From Calvatia gigantea (Eukaryota; Basidiomycota; Agaricomycetes; Agaricales; Lycoperdaceae), in NCBI GenBank assembly GCA_025093985.1, contig JACAAK010000007.1, positions 620,001-684,000 of the forward strand: 64,000 nucleotides of DNA. Reading direction: 5' to 3'. The notes beneath the pieces are model-generated. The model was not told where the DNA came from. It saw only the letters and a program-made list of their open reading frames with translations, and made no database searches. Both the position numbers and the translations under genes were made by a program. The first letter of the stretch is position 1. Each line of letters begins with the position of its first letter. Below, piece by piece: positions 10,146 to 20,908 of the stretch.

Positions 10146-10848
10146 CTCTTCGATTCGTGAGTTCACCTTGTGAAATGTAGCCGTGGTGGCCAGCCGAAGG
10201 TTCGACTCCCCAACCTTCGGAAAGCCATGTGCCAACTCACCTTGGCTGCACGAGTGGCTAGAAGAAAATAAATGTATGGCAACAGTCTGGGAAGGGTTCA
10301 CCTATGACTCGTTAGGTTCAAAGAAGTACAGGGTCTGAAGTTGGCATCATTTGCGATGGCTTAGATACGGTGTGTGTATTTTAGAGCCATTTCCTTTCGA
10401 ACGGGCCTAGGTGAACGATCATCATCACCAGCCCAGCGTCTCAATTTTTCTGTTGCCGTCCGGGGAACAAAATCGGTGAAAGCAACGGAACCAGCCCATC
10501 ACCTTCATCACTTCGCTCTCTTTGTGCGGAGCACTTCCTTTTGAAATGGACTGCCCTTGTGTATGTCCCCACGACCGAGACGATTCATACTGGGACTGGG
10601 GGTCAAGAAATTCTTTCAATGACTGCTGAGCGGAACTAGTTCATGGTTCAGGGTGTATCCTTGGGACGCCGGATGCAGGCACGGGTCAATAAATTGGCTT
10701 TTATATTTTATTATCCACACATTTGTACATTCTTTGACGTTCCAAGCATCATATGATATCCATGAACGTTACAAATCAAAGTTGAACCGTCTAACAATTA
10801 CTATATCTACCTCTTGGCCAGTCGTGTCTCTCACCCAGTTGGCCAGTG
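10146..10848. other. Intergenic, between F-box remnant B0 and gene A1
   Basis: No supported gene. 10194-10220 contains a perfect 9-bp hairpin (ccgaaggtt / aaccttcgg). The stretch 10740-10848 resembles the sequence downstream of A3 (17650-17755: 'acaaatcaaagttgaa', 'tatatct'), so it is probably the 3' flank duplicated with the A genes. Confidence 0.55.
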
Positions 10849-12132
10849 TCAGACCCCGATGAATGCCTCAATGCGAACGTTCCGTGATTTCAGTCGCGGG
10901 AGAAGGTTCTTTTGAGGGCGGGTCTGGATGGGCGTATTGGCTACTCCTAGCAGCTGGAGACACACACACATCCTGCTTAGGTTTGTCCACTTAGCATCCA
11001 TGAACACCGGCTCAATCAAGGACCCCAGGATCTTGAGTTGCCGCGTACAATCATCGGTTGTGGGGATGCCTTGAATGCAGTAATTGAGCGCAATAGAGGA
11101 TGTTATCAGATTTTGGGGCATTGGTAAACTCGTGATGATCGGAAGGATGTGGTTGGTGAAAAACGCATTCTGTTTCTGAGGAATAGGAACTGTGAAACCG
11201 AGATGGAGGTGTCGAAGACCTGTGAGAGCACGAAGATTTAGTGATCGGGTGGGCTCGGCGACTCAAGGAAGCAGTACTCTATGAGTGGCAGAAATGTCAA
11301 AGGAAGCTGTGGACATACAGGGCCAGGAAGCTTCAATTTTCAGCGACTCCACAGATGTCCCCACAGTGGTCAAGAGTTCCATGACTAAGTCCGAACGAAA
11401 TGAAGAAAAGAGACCACATTCAACATACTTCAGCGTGAGTGGAGTGAGATTTTGTTGGAAGGCTTGGGCAAGCGTTGGGTTGATGCGGAAAAATACCAAA
11501 AAGGCCCTGATGGTGTCGGCATCAAGGAGGCTGAGACCTGTCAGCCGAGTTCCAATCAAACCAGGACGTTCAACGCGGGATGGCAAAGCAAGATCCTTGG
11601 TATCCATCATAACGAGAGTATCCACATTGGTCCCGTTAAGGAATAAAAGGACGGGAGATTTTCTTCCGCCCGATACCTCGAGGGCTCGAAATGGGGGGCG
11701 GGAGAAGGCTCTAAGGAATGCGTCGATGGTATCTTTGGGTATATCAGCCCAGTCAAGGTGTGGATGTCGAAAATCCATAGTCTGAAGTGCCGGCAACGAC
11801 CGCAGAAAATCCATCAATTGTGGTGGACATGGAAATGTATGTTTCGGGTCTCTGGGTGCCGTCGCCCCGGAAAGGTTTACGACCCGAACCTCTTTGATAT
11901 AAGTGGCCAAGTGAGCATGTGGAGGCGTATCCACTTGACAGATACCCTGGGTGCAGATGGGCATTGGATCAACCTGGACTACGGCGAAGAGCTCGCGCTG
12001 GCTAAGGTATCTCCACCTGGGACACACGAGGGACATCTGTTTGAGGCCTTCTTCCTTGGCAGTTAAGTAGAAGAAGTCATCGAGTATCTCGGGGGGTATG
12101 ACCCCATGGAACGTCTTGTCCGAGCTTTCCAT
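10849..12132 (-). pseudogene. F-box protein type A, copy A1 (one nonsense codon)
   Basis: A single-exon gene of 428 codons starting at the ATG ending at 12132. An F-box-like N-terminus ('IPPEILDDFFYL...SLVCPRWRYLSQRE', residues ~12-46) is followed by leucine-rich segments ('LTGLSLLDADTIRAFL', 'LKYVECGLFSSFRSD'). It would be the substrate-recruiting subunit of an SCF ubiquitin ligase if expressed. A TGA at 11263-11265 (after '...HRVLLP') falls where paralogue A3 reads Leu. The frame then stays open to 10849 and still aligns with A3, so this is one recent nonsense change. It shares a short bidirectional promoter with B1 (279 bp between start codons). Confidence 0.8.
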
Positions 12133-12410
12133 GAAAGAAGTGTGGAAGGCGACAGCGGGGAAGTTTTTGGCGGGAGGCAGAGTAGTTAGGGTCCTAAATC
12201 ACCTTTGGACATATATGCATTATTTCCTGAACGTGACCGTTTGTCCAGCGCGTGCTTGAAGTTTTCACTACTTGCTACGAACCTGCGGGCAGGTGGCTTG
12301 GGAAAAAAAGACGGAAGCGAAATTGTCCAAAAGGAGTGGCACCGGTGATTCAATTACGTAGAACACACCCCATCACCTCAGGGCAAACCTTTCAGTGAAG
12401 ATCGCCCACA
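12133..12410. promoter_or_regulatory. Bidirectional promoter of F-box pair A1/B1
   Basis: 278 bp between two divergent start codons. A block near 12316-12375 is repeated upstream of B2 and B3: 'gcgaaattgtccaaaaggag', 'accggt', 'attcaattacgtaga' and, next to the B start, 'cacctcagggc'. In B3 the same block reads ATCCAATTACGTAGA, with a CCAAT-like core. This conservation between otherwise diverging copies suggests control elements shared by both genes. Confidence 0.55.
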
Positions 12411-14007
12411 ATGCCGGCACATTTCAACGACCTTCCTGATGAGATCCTACTGAAGATCGCCAGTGGTGTGGGTTCCCTAACCTATACGCGAGCCTCTTTC
12501 TGTTGACTTTTTTGAAGGTTTCCGAGCACCAGGATTTCCTTTGCTCCTTACGCTTGGTTTCGAAAAGACTGAACAACCTCATCGTGCCCATCATCTTTGA
12601 GGTGATCCGTATCAGCCCCTGCAGCTTCCCTGCCAGACAAATATGTGAAGACATCGCGGCTGAGCTTACCTCTGGGAAAACAACCGTGTTAAGCCGCGCA
12701 GCCGCGAGAGCAGATATTCAGCTTGACAGATCCGGGACTCACACTGAAGAACAAATACCATGGTTGGAGGTGGTGAGGTACCTGATACCGACACTGATCA
12801 ACCTGCGTTCTCTTCGGTACGCCCAATATCATTAATACGTGCCACAGGTCCCTCATCGTAATTCAATAGATGGAGTTATGACCCCTGCAAGCGCTATTCC
12901 TCCCGCTTCATCGATCACTTCATCTCCACGCTTGGCTCTCTTCCAAGTCTCAAGGAATTTTTTGTTGTCTTTAAATCGAACGATTTTAGTCCGGATTTCT
13001 CGCTCAAGCCCGTTTCCGACCTTTTTTCACTTTCCATAGAATGGGAAGAAGATGCACCACCAGCGCCTCACGTAATTCAGGAGCTATCGGGACTTCTGAG
13101 CCGAAGTCCCGACCTTGAATCCTTCACATTCATTATACCTGAACAATATCGCACAGAAAACCCGCCATCGTTTGGGGATATCGCCTACTCCCTCATATCA
13201 CTTCCACTGGGCGTATGTCTGAAACTCAAACAAATCAAGTTGATGGGAGTGTATGTTGCAGCTGTCGACTTCATAACGCACTCGCGTCACTTCAAATCAC
13301 TGGAGACGCTAGAAATGCTGCTCAGTGGTGATCCTCCTCAATGATCCACCAATCTGGCTGGGATTTGCCAGTGCCTCGAACAGGAGCAGATATATCTCAA
13401 GAGTTTCACCATCGAGTCCATCCATCCACCAGAAGTCTGCCGTTACCTCTCATCATATTCCGGCCTCGAGCACCTGTGTTTTTATCCCATTCCCAAGGAT
13501 GACGACTCGGCCGAACTTGTAGACCGGTTCTTCTTCTCTGTCCTCCCGCTTCATTCCCATTCGCTCAAGTCACTTGAATTCGGTACCCACGTACCGACAG
13601 CATGGACAAAACTTGAAGAGGGGCATCTGGAACAGATAAAACGGTGTACGTCGCTCAGGGACCTTTGTTGTTGGGTTTGTTGCAAGACTCCTCGTGGAGC
13701 TCTCACCGATGGGATGTTGGTAAGTCACTTGCGAGTCTCTTCAACCTCTCAAACTCATCGTGCTCAATCACAGAGGAAATGGTTGCAAACCGCAACTCGA
13801 CTTCCTCGGCTTCGGAAATTTATCTGCCATCCGACCTTGACGACGAAAGAGGAGGTTCAAGCCAGAGGAAGAATACGAATGTATGAGGCTGACTCAGGAG
13901 ATTCCACCAGGCGTATTGAGCGATACGTCCGCGACGTCGCGGATAGGCTTGAAAAAGAATATGGACTGAAATTTACGTTGATCACGTTCGCTATGTTTTA
14001 TGAATAG
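12411..14007 (+). pseudogene. F-box/LRR protein type B, copy B1 (one nonsense codon)
   Basis: Four exons by comparison with B3: 12411-12467, 12518-12816, 12870-13719 and 13774-14007. Introns run GT-AG at 12468-12517, 12817-12869 and 13720-13773. The F-box core 'FNDLPDEILLKI' is in exon 1 and continues after intron 1 as 'SEHQDFLCSLRLVSKRLNNL'. Leucine-rich body and C-terminus '...KFTLITFAMFYE' follow. A TGA at 13342-13344 ('GDPPQ*STN') lies where B2 and B3 are open, truncating the product in mid-LRR. It pairs head-to-head with A1. Confidence 0.78.
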
Positions 14008-14568
14008 CTGTGATTGACAATAGCCAGAGAGTAGACTGCAATGTTATGTTGTAGCACAGCGGTGGTGCGAATATGAGAGGAACTTTGGGTTGCAGGGACC
14101 GGATAACGGCTAACGCAGAAAACACTCTCAGTCGTCCCTCTCCCACTCCAGCGACACCACCAGTTCCATCTTCCTCATTTTGTCTTCAACACTCATGAGA
14201 GGGGCGAGTCGATGCCCCGTAGACCCACGCTCGTTCCCATTGTGATTGATCTTAGGCGTCTGCTGTTGGTATTCACATCACTTAGTTATCACGTCCGTAT
14301 GTACCTCTCTGTGTACCTTAGCCTCGTACCACGACGATCCATCCACTTGGTTTTATCCCAACATCTACAATTGACAATATCCATGGAGTGCAGTGCAGTG
14401 ACGTGTATAATGACTCCCGTTTTAAGCAAGATATCAAAGCTACCTGGGTTCTTCCGTCTGGTATACCTTTTCCATACTACAAATCAAGTTGAATTGAAGA
14501 ATGGGTCTAAACTGCTGATACGTATACCTCTTCGCCGGAGTGTCTCGCTACAGGGTGATCTGTCCATG
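14008..14568. other. Spacer between array units 1 and 2
   Basis: No gene. 14020-14130 matches the region after B2 (16955-17065): 'gcaatgttatgttgtagca' versus 'ccaatgtcatgctgcagca', then 'accggataacggcta' in both. So the unit that was duplicated included its 3' flank. Plus-strand frames here are shadows without recognisable content. Confidence 0.6.
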
Positions 14569-14881
14569 TCAAGCACCAACGAACGCCTCAACACAAACAC
14601 TCCGTGATTTCAGGCCTGGGAGAGGGTTTTCCAGGGGCATGGTCTGGATAGGCGTGTTAGCACCTCCCAACAGCTGGAGGGACGCATACATCCTTCCTAG
14701 CCCTGTCCACTTAGCATCCATGAATGCTAGCTCAATCTGGGACTCCAGGATTTTAAATGGCTGATCACAGTCACTGATCGTTGGAAAGCCCTGGATGTAA
14801 TAATTGAGCGCAATAGAAGCTGAAACTAGATTTTGAGGCATTGGTAGACTTGTGATGACTGGAAGGATGTTGTCGTTAAAA
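14569..14881 (-). pseudogene. F-box type A, copy A2: C-terminal remnant
   Basis: The minus-strand frame ending at 14569 matches the last ~105 codons of A1: 'LPMPQNLVSASIALNYYIQG', 'LAFMDAKWTGLGRMYASLQL', '...SRSVCVEAFVGA'. It keeps the C-terminal ~32-residue extension that A3 loses. Everything 5' of 'NDNILPVITSL' is gone and replaced by unrelated sequence at 14882-15240. The F-box is absent, so this is a dead copy. Confidence 0.8.
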
Positions 14882-15280
14882 AACACGTCTTTTTTGGAGA
14901 TTTTTACGAGGCTGGATGTCAGGTTCGGACAAAATTTGGCCATTCCCAGAGGCCAGATGCGGGGTTTGGACAAAATTTCCATATCGGGTGGGGCCTGTGG
15001 AATGCGAGTAAGTTCGCTAGGTGCGAGGGCCCGAGAGTCATCGACAAAGGGTTGAGACAGACTACATGACGGTGGAAAGCTAAAGAATGTACACCACGTC
15101 GAAACACTACTTAAATGAGTCCTATATGAATATTCCCACGGTAGCCATATTGGTACCCCTACACCTGTTCGGACAAAACTTGGGCCCAAAACCCGACTTT
15201 TGTACACGAATGTATAGGGATTATCCAGGGTCCTGGGTTACACCTGTCTGCAGGCAGACAGGTGGCTCCAGAAAAAAGGA
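14882..15280. other. Foreign insert replacing the 5' part of copy A2
   Basis: Not homologous to A1 or A3. It holds three direct copies of a motif near 'ttcggacaaaa.ttggcc' (14932, 14968 and 15168). No terminal repeats or target duplication could be fixed. The open minus-strand frame through it is probably chance. The right end returns to the unit's promoter block. Confidence 0.45.
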
Positions 15281-15381
15281 TGGTAAGCGAAATCATCCAA
15301 AAAGAGCAACATCGGTAATCTAATTACGTAGACCGCATCTTGTCACCTCAGGGCGAACCTGCGAGTGAACGTCGTCCCAGA
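15281..15381 (+). promoter_or_regulatory. Promoter block upstream of F-box B2
   Basis: Contains the same block as the B1 and B3 promoters: 'gcgaaatcatccaaaaagag', 'atctaattacgtaga' and 'cacctcagggcga', ending at the B2 start codon. Here the partner A gene is broken, so only the B side remains. Confidence 0.5.
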
Positions 15382-16942
15382 ATGCCGCCACATTTTAACG
15401 ACCTTCCCGATGAGATCCTATTGAAGATCGTTGATGATGTGCTTTCTGAGCACCAGGATTTCCTTCGCTCCTTGCGTTTCGTCTCAAAGAGGCTGAACAA
15501 CCTTATCGAGCTCATTATCTTTGACACAATTAGGATCAGTCCCTGCAGCTTCCCTACCAAGCAAATATGCGAAGCCGTCGCAGCTGAGCTTACGTCTGGA
15601 AAAACAACCGTGTTCAGCCACGCAACTACGAGAGCAGATATTTAGCTTAACAGATCTGGAGTACACACAGAAGAACAAATACCTTGGCTGGAGGTGGTGA
15701 GGTTCCTGACGCCGACACTAATCAACTTGCGTTCTCTCCAGTGTGTTTTTAATATCATTACTATGCGCCACAAGCTCTCAATGTAATTCAATAGATGGAG
15801 TTATTACCCTTGCACGCGCTACTCCTCTCGGTTCATCGCTCACTTCATCTCCACGCTCGGCTCTCTCCCAAGTTTCAAGGAATTGTCTGTTATTTTTCAT
15901 TCGGACGATTTTCGTCCCGATTTCTCGCTCGAGCCCGTCTCCGACCTCCTTTCAATCTCCATAGAATGGAGGGAAAACGCGCCACTCGCGCCCTACGTGA
16001 TTCAGGAGATATCGGGACTTCTAAACCGAAGTCCCAACCTCGAATCCTTCACATTCATCGTACCTCAACGATACCGTGCAGGAAGTTCGCCACCATTCGG
16101 GCACATCTTCCGCTCTCTCGCACCACTCCCACTGGACGTGTGTCTGAAGCTCAGACAAGTCAAATTGATCGGAGTTTCTGTTACAGCCGTCGATTTCAAA
16201 ACGTATTCACGTCACTTCAAGTCGCTGGAGACGCTGGAAGTAATATTTAACAGTGGTCCCTTCCAATCCTCTAGCACTGCGGCCGGAATTTGCCAATGCC
16301 TCGAAAACGACCAAGTATTTCTCCGACATTTCGCTACTGAGTCCATCCATTCACCAGAAATCTTTCGTTATCTCTCATCGTACTCTGGCCTCAAGCGCCT
16401 GTGTTTCCATCCCGTTCATCCAGATGATGACTCGTCTGAACTTGTAGACCAGTTCTTCCTCTCCGTCCTCCCGCTTCATTGCCATTCACTGAAGTCACTC
16501 GAATTCGGTACCCATGTTCCGACAGCATGGACGAAACTAAACGAGAAGCATTTGGTACAAATAGAGAGGTGTACGTCACTGAGAGACCTTACTTGTTGGA
16601 TCTGTTGCACGACCCCTCGTGGGGCCCACACTGATGAGCTGGTGGTGAGCCAGCTACAGGTTTCTTCAACTTCTTGAGCTTATTTTTTCTGAGCTTATCG
16701 TCTTAAAAATACAGAAGAAGTGGCTACAAACCGCAGCCAGACTCCCTCTACTTCGGAAATTCATATTCCATCCAACCTTGACAACGCGGGGAGAGGTCAA
16801 CGGGAGAATTCGGATATTCGAGGCTGGCCCTGGAGAATTCGACAGACATATTGAGCAATACGTCCGTGACGTCGTTAATAGGCTTGAAAGGGAATATAAG
16901 CTTAAATTTACATTGGTTACGTTCGCCAGGTTTTACGAATAG
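15382..16942 (+). pseudogene. F-box/LRR protein type B, copy B2 (intron 1 lost, nonsense codon)
   Basis: The F-box region 'FNDLPDEILLKIVDDVLSEHQDFL' is continuous: the intron present in B1 and B3 is missing, leaving one extra codon (GTG). A TAG in 'ATTTAGCTT' near 15643 replaces the CAA of B3 ('DVQLDRSG'). Intron 2 (about 15739-15793) has a weak donor. Exon 3 is open to the third intron at 16648-16714, and the last exon ends '...KFTLVTFARFYE' at 16942. The long LRR exon is well preserved, but the nonsense codon early in exon 2 makes this copy a likely pseudogene. Confidence 0.75.
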
Positions 16943-17755
16943 TAACTCTTGACGGCAACTAGAGAGTGGATTCCAATGTCATGCTGCAGCAATGGTGGTG
17001 TGAATATAAGAGAATGAGTTCTGAAGACCGGATAACGGCTAAGGTTCAAAACACTCTCGGCTAGGCTCCTTCCACTACGGCGACACCACTAGCTCTACCC
17101 CCCTTGTTCTATTATCTTCGACACTCATTATTTTTGGAATTGAGACGGATGATGGCTACGCCCCGCAGACATGTGTATTGGTTGACAACTTAGGTGAGTC
17201 CTTCCGTTAGGTATGCCTTTTTCATAAAGCTTCGACTCTCGCCGTATAAGTGTTCATCATAGGTGGTTCACAGGGAAATAACGGCATTTAGAATCTGCCC
17301 CTGTGTGCCGGAAAGCTTGATTTTGGACCATACTCAGCACACCCTACTGTAAACATGTATACATGTTTACCACTAACGGATCAATGATCGTACTCATTTC
17401 GTGATAACGAACTAATAATAAACGACGCACAGGCCATCTTCGACGAAGCCTTATAAACTAACGACGAACCTTCTGGTTCACTCTCTTCCTTTTCCCCTGT
17501 CTTATCATTGTCCTCTCATATACTTTACACGTGTGTATCTCGTACGAAAACCAATCGTGACTTCGGATCCGTTCATTCTCGAGTGAACGTAAGTAATATC
17601 TGTTATCTGGTGAAGACTCGCAGTCGCCACTGCAGGCTTACACCTACTTAGACATCACAAATCAAGTTGGAATAAAGAATGGATCTAAACAGCTGATACA
17701 TACAGTATATCTCTTGGGCGGCTGCGTCTCCAAGTCCTTGTTCAATCTAACAATG
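16943..17755. other. Spacer between array units 2 and 3
   Basis: No gene. 16955-17130 is the conserved 3' flank shared with unit 1. 17345-17365 has a short hairpin (tgtaaacatgtatacatgtttac). 17640-17755 is the shared 3' flank of the A genes. Confidence 0.6.
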
Positions 17756-19030
17756 TCAAGCTCCGATGCATGCCTTAACGCAAACTACCCTCAGCCTTTG
17801 AAAAGGGTGTTCTAACAATCGAGTCCAGGTGGGCACACTTGCACCCCTCGACAATCAAAGGTACACATACATCCTCCTTAGCTCAGTCCACTGAGCGTCC
17901 ATGAACACGGGTTCAAGTTGGGACTCCAGGACGTCGAACGGTTGGGCACAATCATCGATGGTTGGAAAGCCTTGAACGCAGTAATTGAGTGCAATAGAAA
18001 ATTCCATGAGATTTTGAGACCTTGGTAAGCTCGTGATGACTGGAAGGATATGGTTGATGAGGAAATCACTCTGTCTCGGAGGAAGGGGAACTGCAAAACT
18101 GAGGTGGAGATGTCGAAGATTAATGAGAGCACCAAGATTCAGTGGTCGGTTGGACTCAGCGACTAAAAGGGACAGTAGTATCCCATGAATGACGGAGACG
18201 CCAAAAGAAGTCATGAACGTACAGGGCCAAGAGACTTCAACTTTCAGCGACTCCAGGGATGTTCCCGCAGCATACAGGATTTCCACGATGGCATCCGAAC
18301 GAAATGAAGAAAAGACACAGCATTCCACATACTTCAATGTGAGTCGAGTGAGGTTTTGGCCGAAGGTATGGACGACCGTCGGGCTGGTGCGGAAAAATGC
18401 CAAAAAGGCTTTGATTGTGTCAGAATCAAGGAGGCTGAGGGTTGTCAGCTGTGTTTTAAATGAACCGGCATGTTCAACGTAAAATGGTAAAGCAACATCT
18501 TTGGTTTCCATCACAGCGAGAGTATCCACGTTAGTCCCATGAAGGAATAAAGCGATGGGAAAGTTTTTTCCACCTGATACCTCAAGGGTTCGAAACGAGG
18601 GGCACGAGAAAACTCCAAGGAACACGTTGACTATATTTTCAGATATGTCAGCCCAGTCCAGGTGCGGATGTCGGAAATCCATAGTTTGGAGTGCTGGCAA
18701 CGACCGCAGAAAGTCCACGAATTGTGGTGAACATCGAAAGGTGGGTTTGGGACCCCTGAATGCTATCGCCCCGTGAATGTTTACGACCCAGATCTCCTTG
18801 ATATAAGTGGCTAAATGGGCATGCGGAGGCGTGGCTACTTGGCAGATACCATGGGTGAACACTGGGTCGACCTGGACTACGGCGAAGAGCTCGCGCTGGC
18901 TAAGGTATCTCCACCTGCGACAGACAAGGGACGTCGCTTTGAGGTTTTCTTCTTCGGCAATCAAGTAGAAGAATTCGTCCAGGATTTCGAGGGGTATGGT
19001 CACCGGGAAAGTCTTCCCCGAGCTTTCCAT
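17756..19030 (-). CDS. F-box protein type A, copy A3 (C-terminus possibly truncated)
   Basis: A single exon open from the ATG ending at 19030 to a TGA at 17855 (391 residues). F-box-like motif at residues ~9-45 ('IPLEILDEFFYL...SLVCRRWRYLSQRE'), then leucine-rich segments ('LTTLSLLDSDTIKAFLAFFR', 'LTRLTLKYVECCVFSSF'). The family role is substrate binding for an SCF E3 ubiquitin ligase; the substrate is unknown. In A1 and A2 the protein continues for ~32 residues. Here the same tail ('...VVCVKACIGA') follows in frame after the TGA, ending at 17756, so A3 has either shed its tail or is at an early stage of decay. It lies 286 bp from divergent B3. Confidence 0.75.
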
Positions 19031-19316
19031 GAAAGGAGTGTGAAGGAGTCAGCGGGGAAGTTGTTGGCGGGAGGCAGAGTAGGTTAGGACCGTAAATCGC
19101 GACATGCACATGTACTTATATCATTTTCCGAAAGTGATTGTACTTATGCCCATTGTCCAACGCGTGTTTGAAACTTTCACTGTTCGTTGCGAACATGCAG
19201 ACAGGTGGCTCTCAAAAAACAGATGTTACGTAAGCGAAATCGTCCAAAAAGAGTGCCACCGGTATCCAATTACGTAGATCGCATCTTATCACCTCAGGGC
19301 GAGAGTGCTGCCCACA
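19031..19316. promoter_or_regulatory. Bidirectional promoter of F-box pair A3/B3
   Basis: 286 bp between divergent ATGs, the only pair with both genes largely open. It carries 'gcgaaatcgtccaaaaagag' (19225 onward), 'accggtatccaattacgtag' and 'cacctcagggcg' just before the B3 start. The CCAAT-containing block is shared with units 1 and 2. Confidence 0.55.
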
Positions 19317-20908
19317 ATGCCGGCACATCTCAACGACCTTCCCGATGAGATCCTATTGAAGATCGTTGATGGTGTGAGTTCCCTAACCCGTGCTACAGTC
19401 CCTCTGCTAATTTTTTGAAGCTTTCTGAGCACCAGGATTTCCTTCGCTCCCTGCGTTTCGTCTCAAAGAGGTGGAATAACCTCGTCGAGCTCATGATCTT
19501 TGAGGCAATCCGTATCAGCCCCTGCAGCTTCCCTGCCAGACAAATATGCGAAGCCATCACGGCTGAAATAACCTCTGGAAGAACAACCGTGCTCAGCCGC
19601 GCAACCACGAGAGCAGATGTTCAACTTGACAGATCTGGGACTCACACTGAAGAACAAATACCTTGGCTGGAGGTGGTGAGGTTCCTGACACCGACATTGA
19701 TCAACCTGCGTTCCCTTCGGTACGTTAGGTGTCAGTGATACGTGCCACAGATGCCTTAACATAATTCAATAGATGGAGCTATTATCCTTGCATGCGCTAT
19801 TCCTCTCGGTTCATTGCTCACTTTATCTCCACACTCGGCTCTCTTCCAAGCCTCAAGGAATTGTCTGTTGTTTTCCAGTCGAACGATTTTCGTCCGGATT
19901 TCTCACTCGAGCCCATTTCCGACCTTCTTTTAATCTCCATAGAATGGAGGGAAAGAATACCACCAACCCCCCATGTAATCCAGGAGATATCAAGTCTCCT
20001 GAGCCGAAGTCCTGGCCTTGAATCCTTCACATTCAATATACCTCAGCGATACCGTGTAGATAATCCACCATCGTTCGGGGACATCTTCCGCTCTTTCGCG
20101 CCATTACCACCGGAGTTGTGTTTGAGGCTCAGACAAATTAAGTTGATTGGAGTTTCTGTCACATCCGTCGATTACACAACACATTCACGACACTTCAAAT
20201 CGCTAGAGACGCTACAGATATTATCTAATGGTGGTCCCCTCCAATCCTGTAGTACCATGGCCGCTATTTGCCAGTACCTCGAACGCGAGCAAGTGCACCT
20301 CAAACATTTCGCCGCCGAATCTGTCCACCCACCAGAAATCTTCCATTATCTCTCATCATACTCCGGCCTCGAGCACCTGTGTTTTCATCCCATTCATCTG
20401 GATGACGACTCGGCAGAACTTGTAGACCGGTTCTTCTTCTCTGTCCTCCCGCTTCATTCCCATTCACTAAAGTCACTTGAATTCGGCACCCATGATCCAA
20501 CAGCTTGGACGAAACTAAACGAGAAGCATCTAGAGCAGGTCGGAAAGTGTTCGCATTTGAGAGACCTTTGTTGTTGGATTCGTTGCACGACTCCTCTTGG
20601 GGCTCACACTGATGAATTATTGGTGAGTAAACTGCCAGTTTCTCCGACTTCTTCTTGGGCCTGTCGTACCGAAAATATAGAAGAAGTGGCTGCAAACCGC
20701 AACTCGGCTTCCTCGGCTTCAGAAGTTTATTTTCCATCCAACCTTGACAGAGCAAGGAGAGGTCAGGGGAGGTCTTTGGATGTCGGATGCCGATGCCAGG
20801 AAATCTATTGGGCGTATTGAGCGATATGTCCGCAACGTCATTGAAAAGTTTGAAAATGATCATGAGCCGAAATTTACATTAATTATGTTCCCTAGGCGTC
20901 ATTATTAG
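19317..20908 (+). CDS. F-box/LRR protein type B, copy B3 (intact)
   Basis: Four exons: 19317-19373, 19421-19719, 19773-20622 and 20681-20908. Introns are 47, 53 and 58 nt with GT-AG ends; intron 1 has a 'gctaat' branch-like site. The coding length of 1434 nt gives 477 residues. The F-box ('LNDLPDEILLKIVDG' continuing 'LSEHQDFLRSLRFVSKRWNNL') is split by intron 1. The rest is leucine-rich: 'LPSLKELSVVFQSNDF', 'HSRHFKSLETLQIL', 'LSSYSGLEHLCFHP' and 'HSHSLKSLEFGTH'. Predicted SCF-type adaptor with unknown target. It is the only B copy without a stop, hence the best candidate for function. Confidence 0.82.

Noticed and set aside
10194..10220. tRNA gene (GGTTCGACTCC looks like a B box)
   Set aside because: No cloverleaf or acceptor stem can be formed; the sequence is explained by a 9-bp hairpin.
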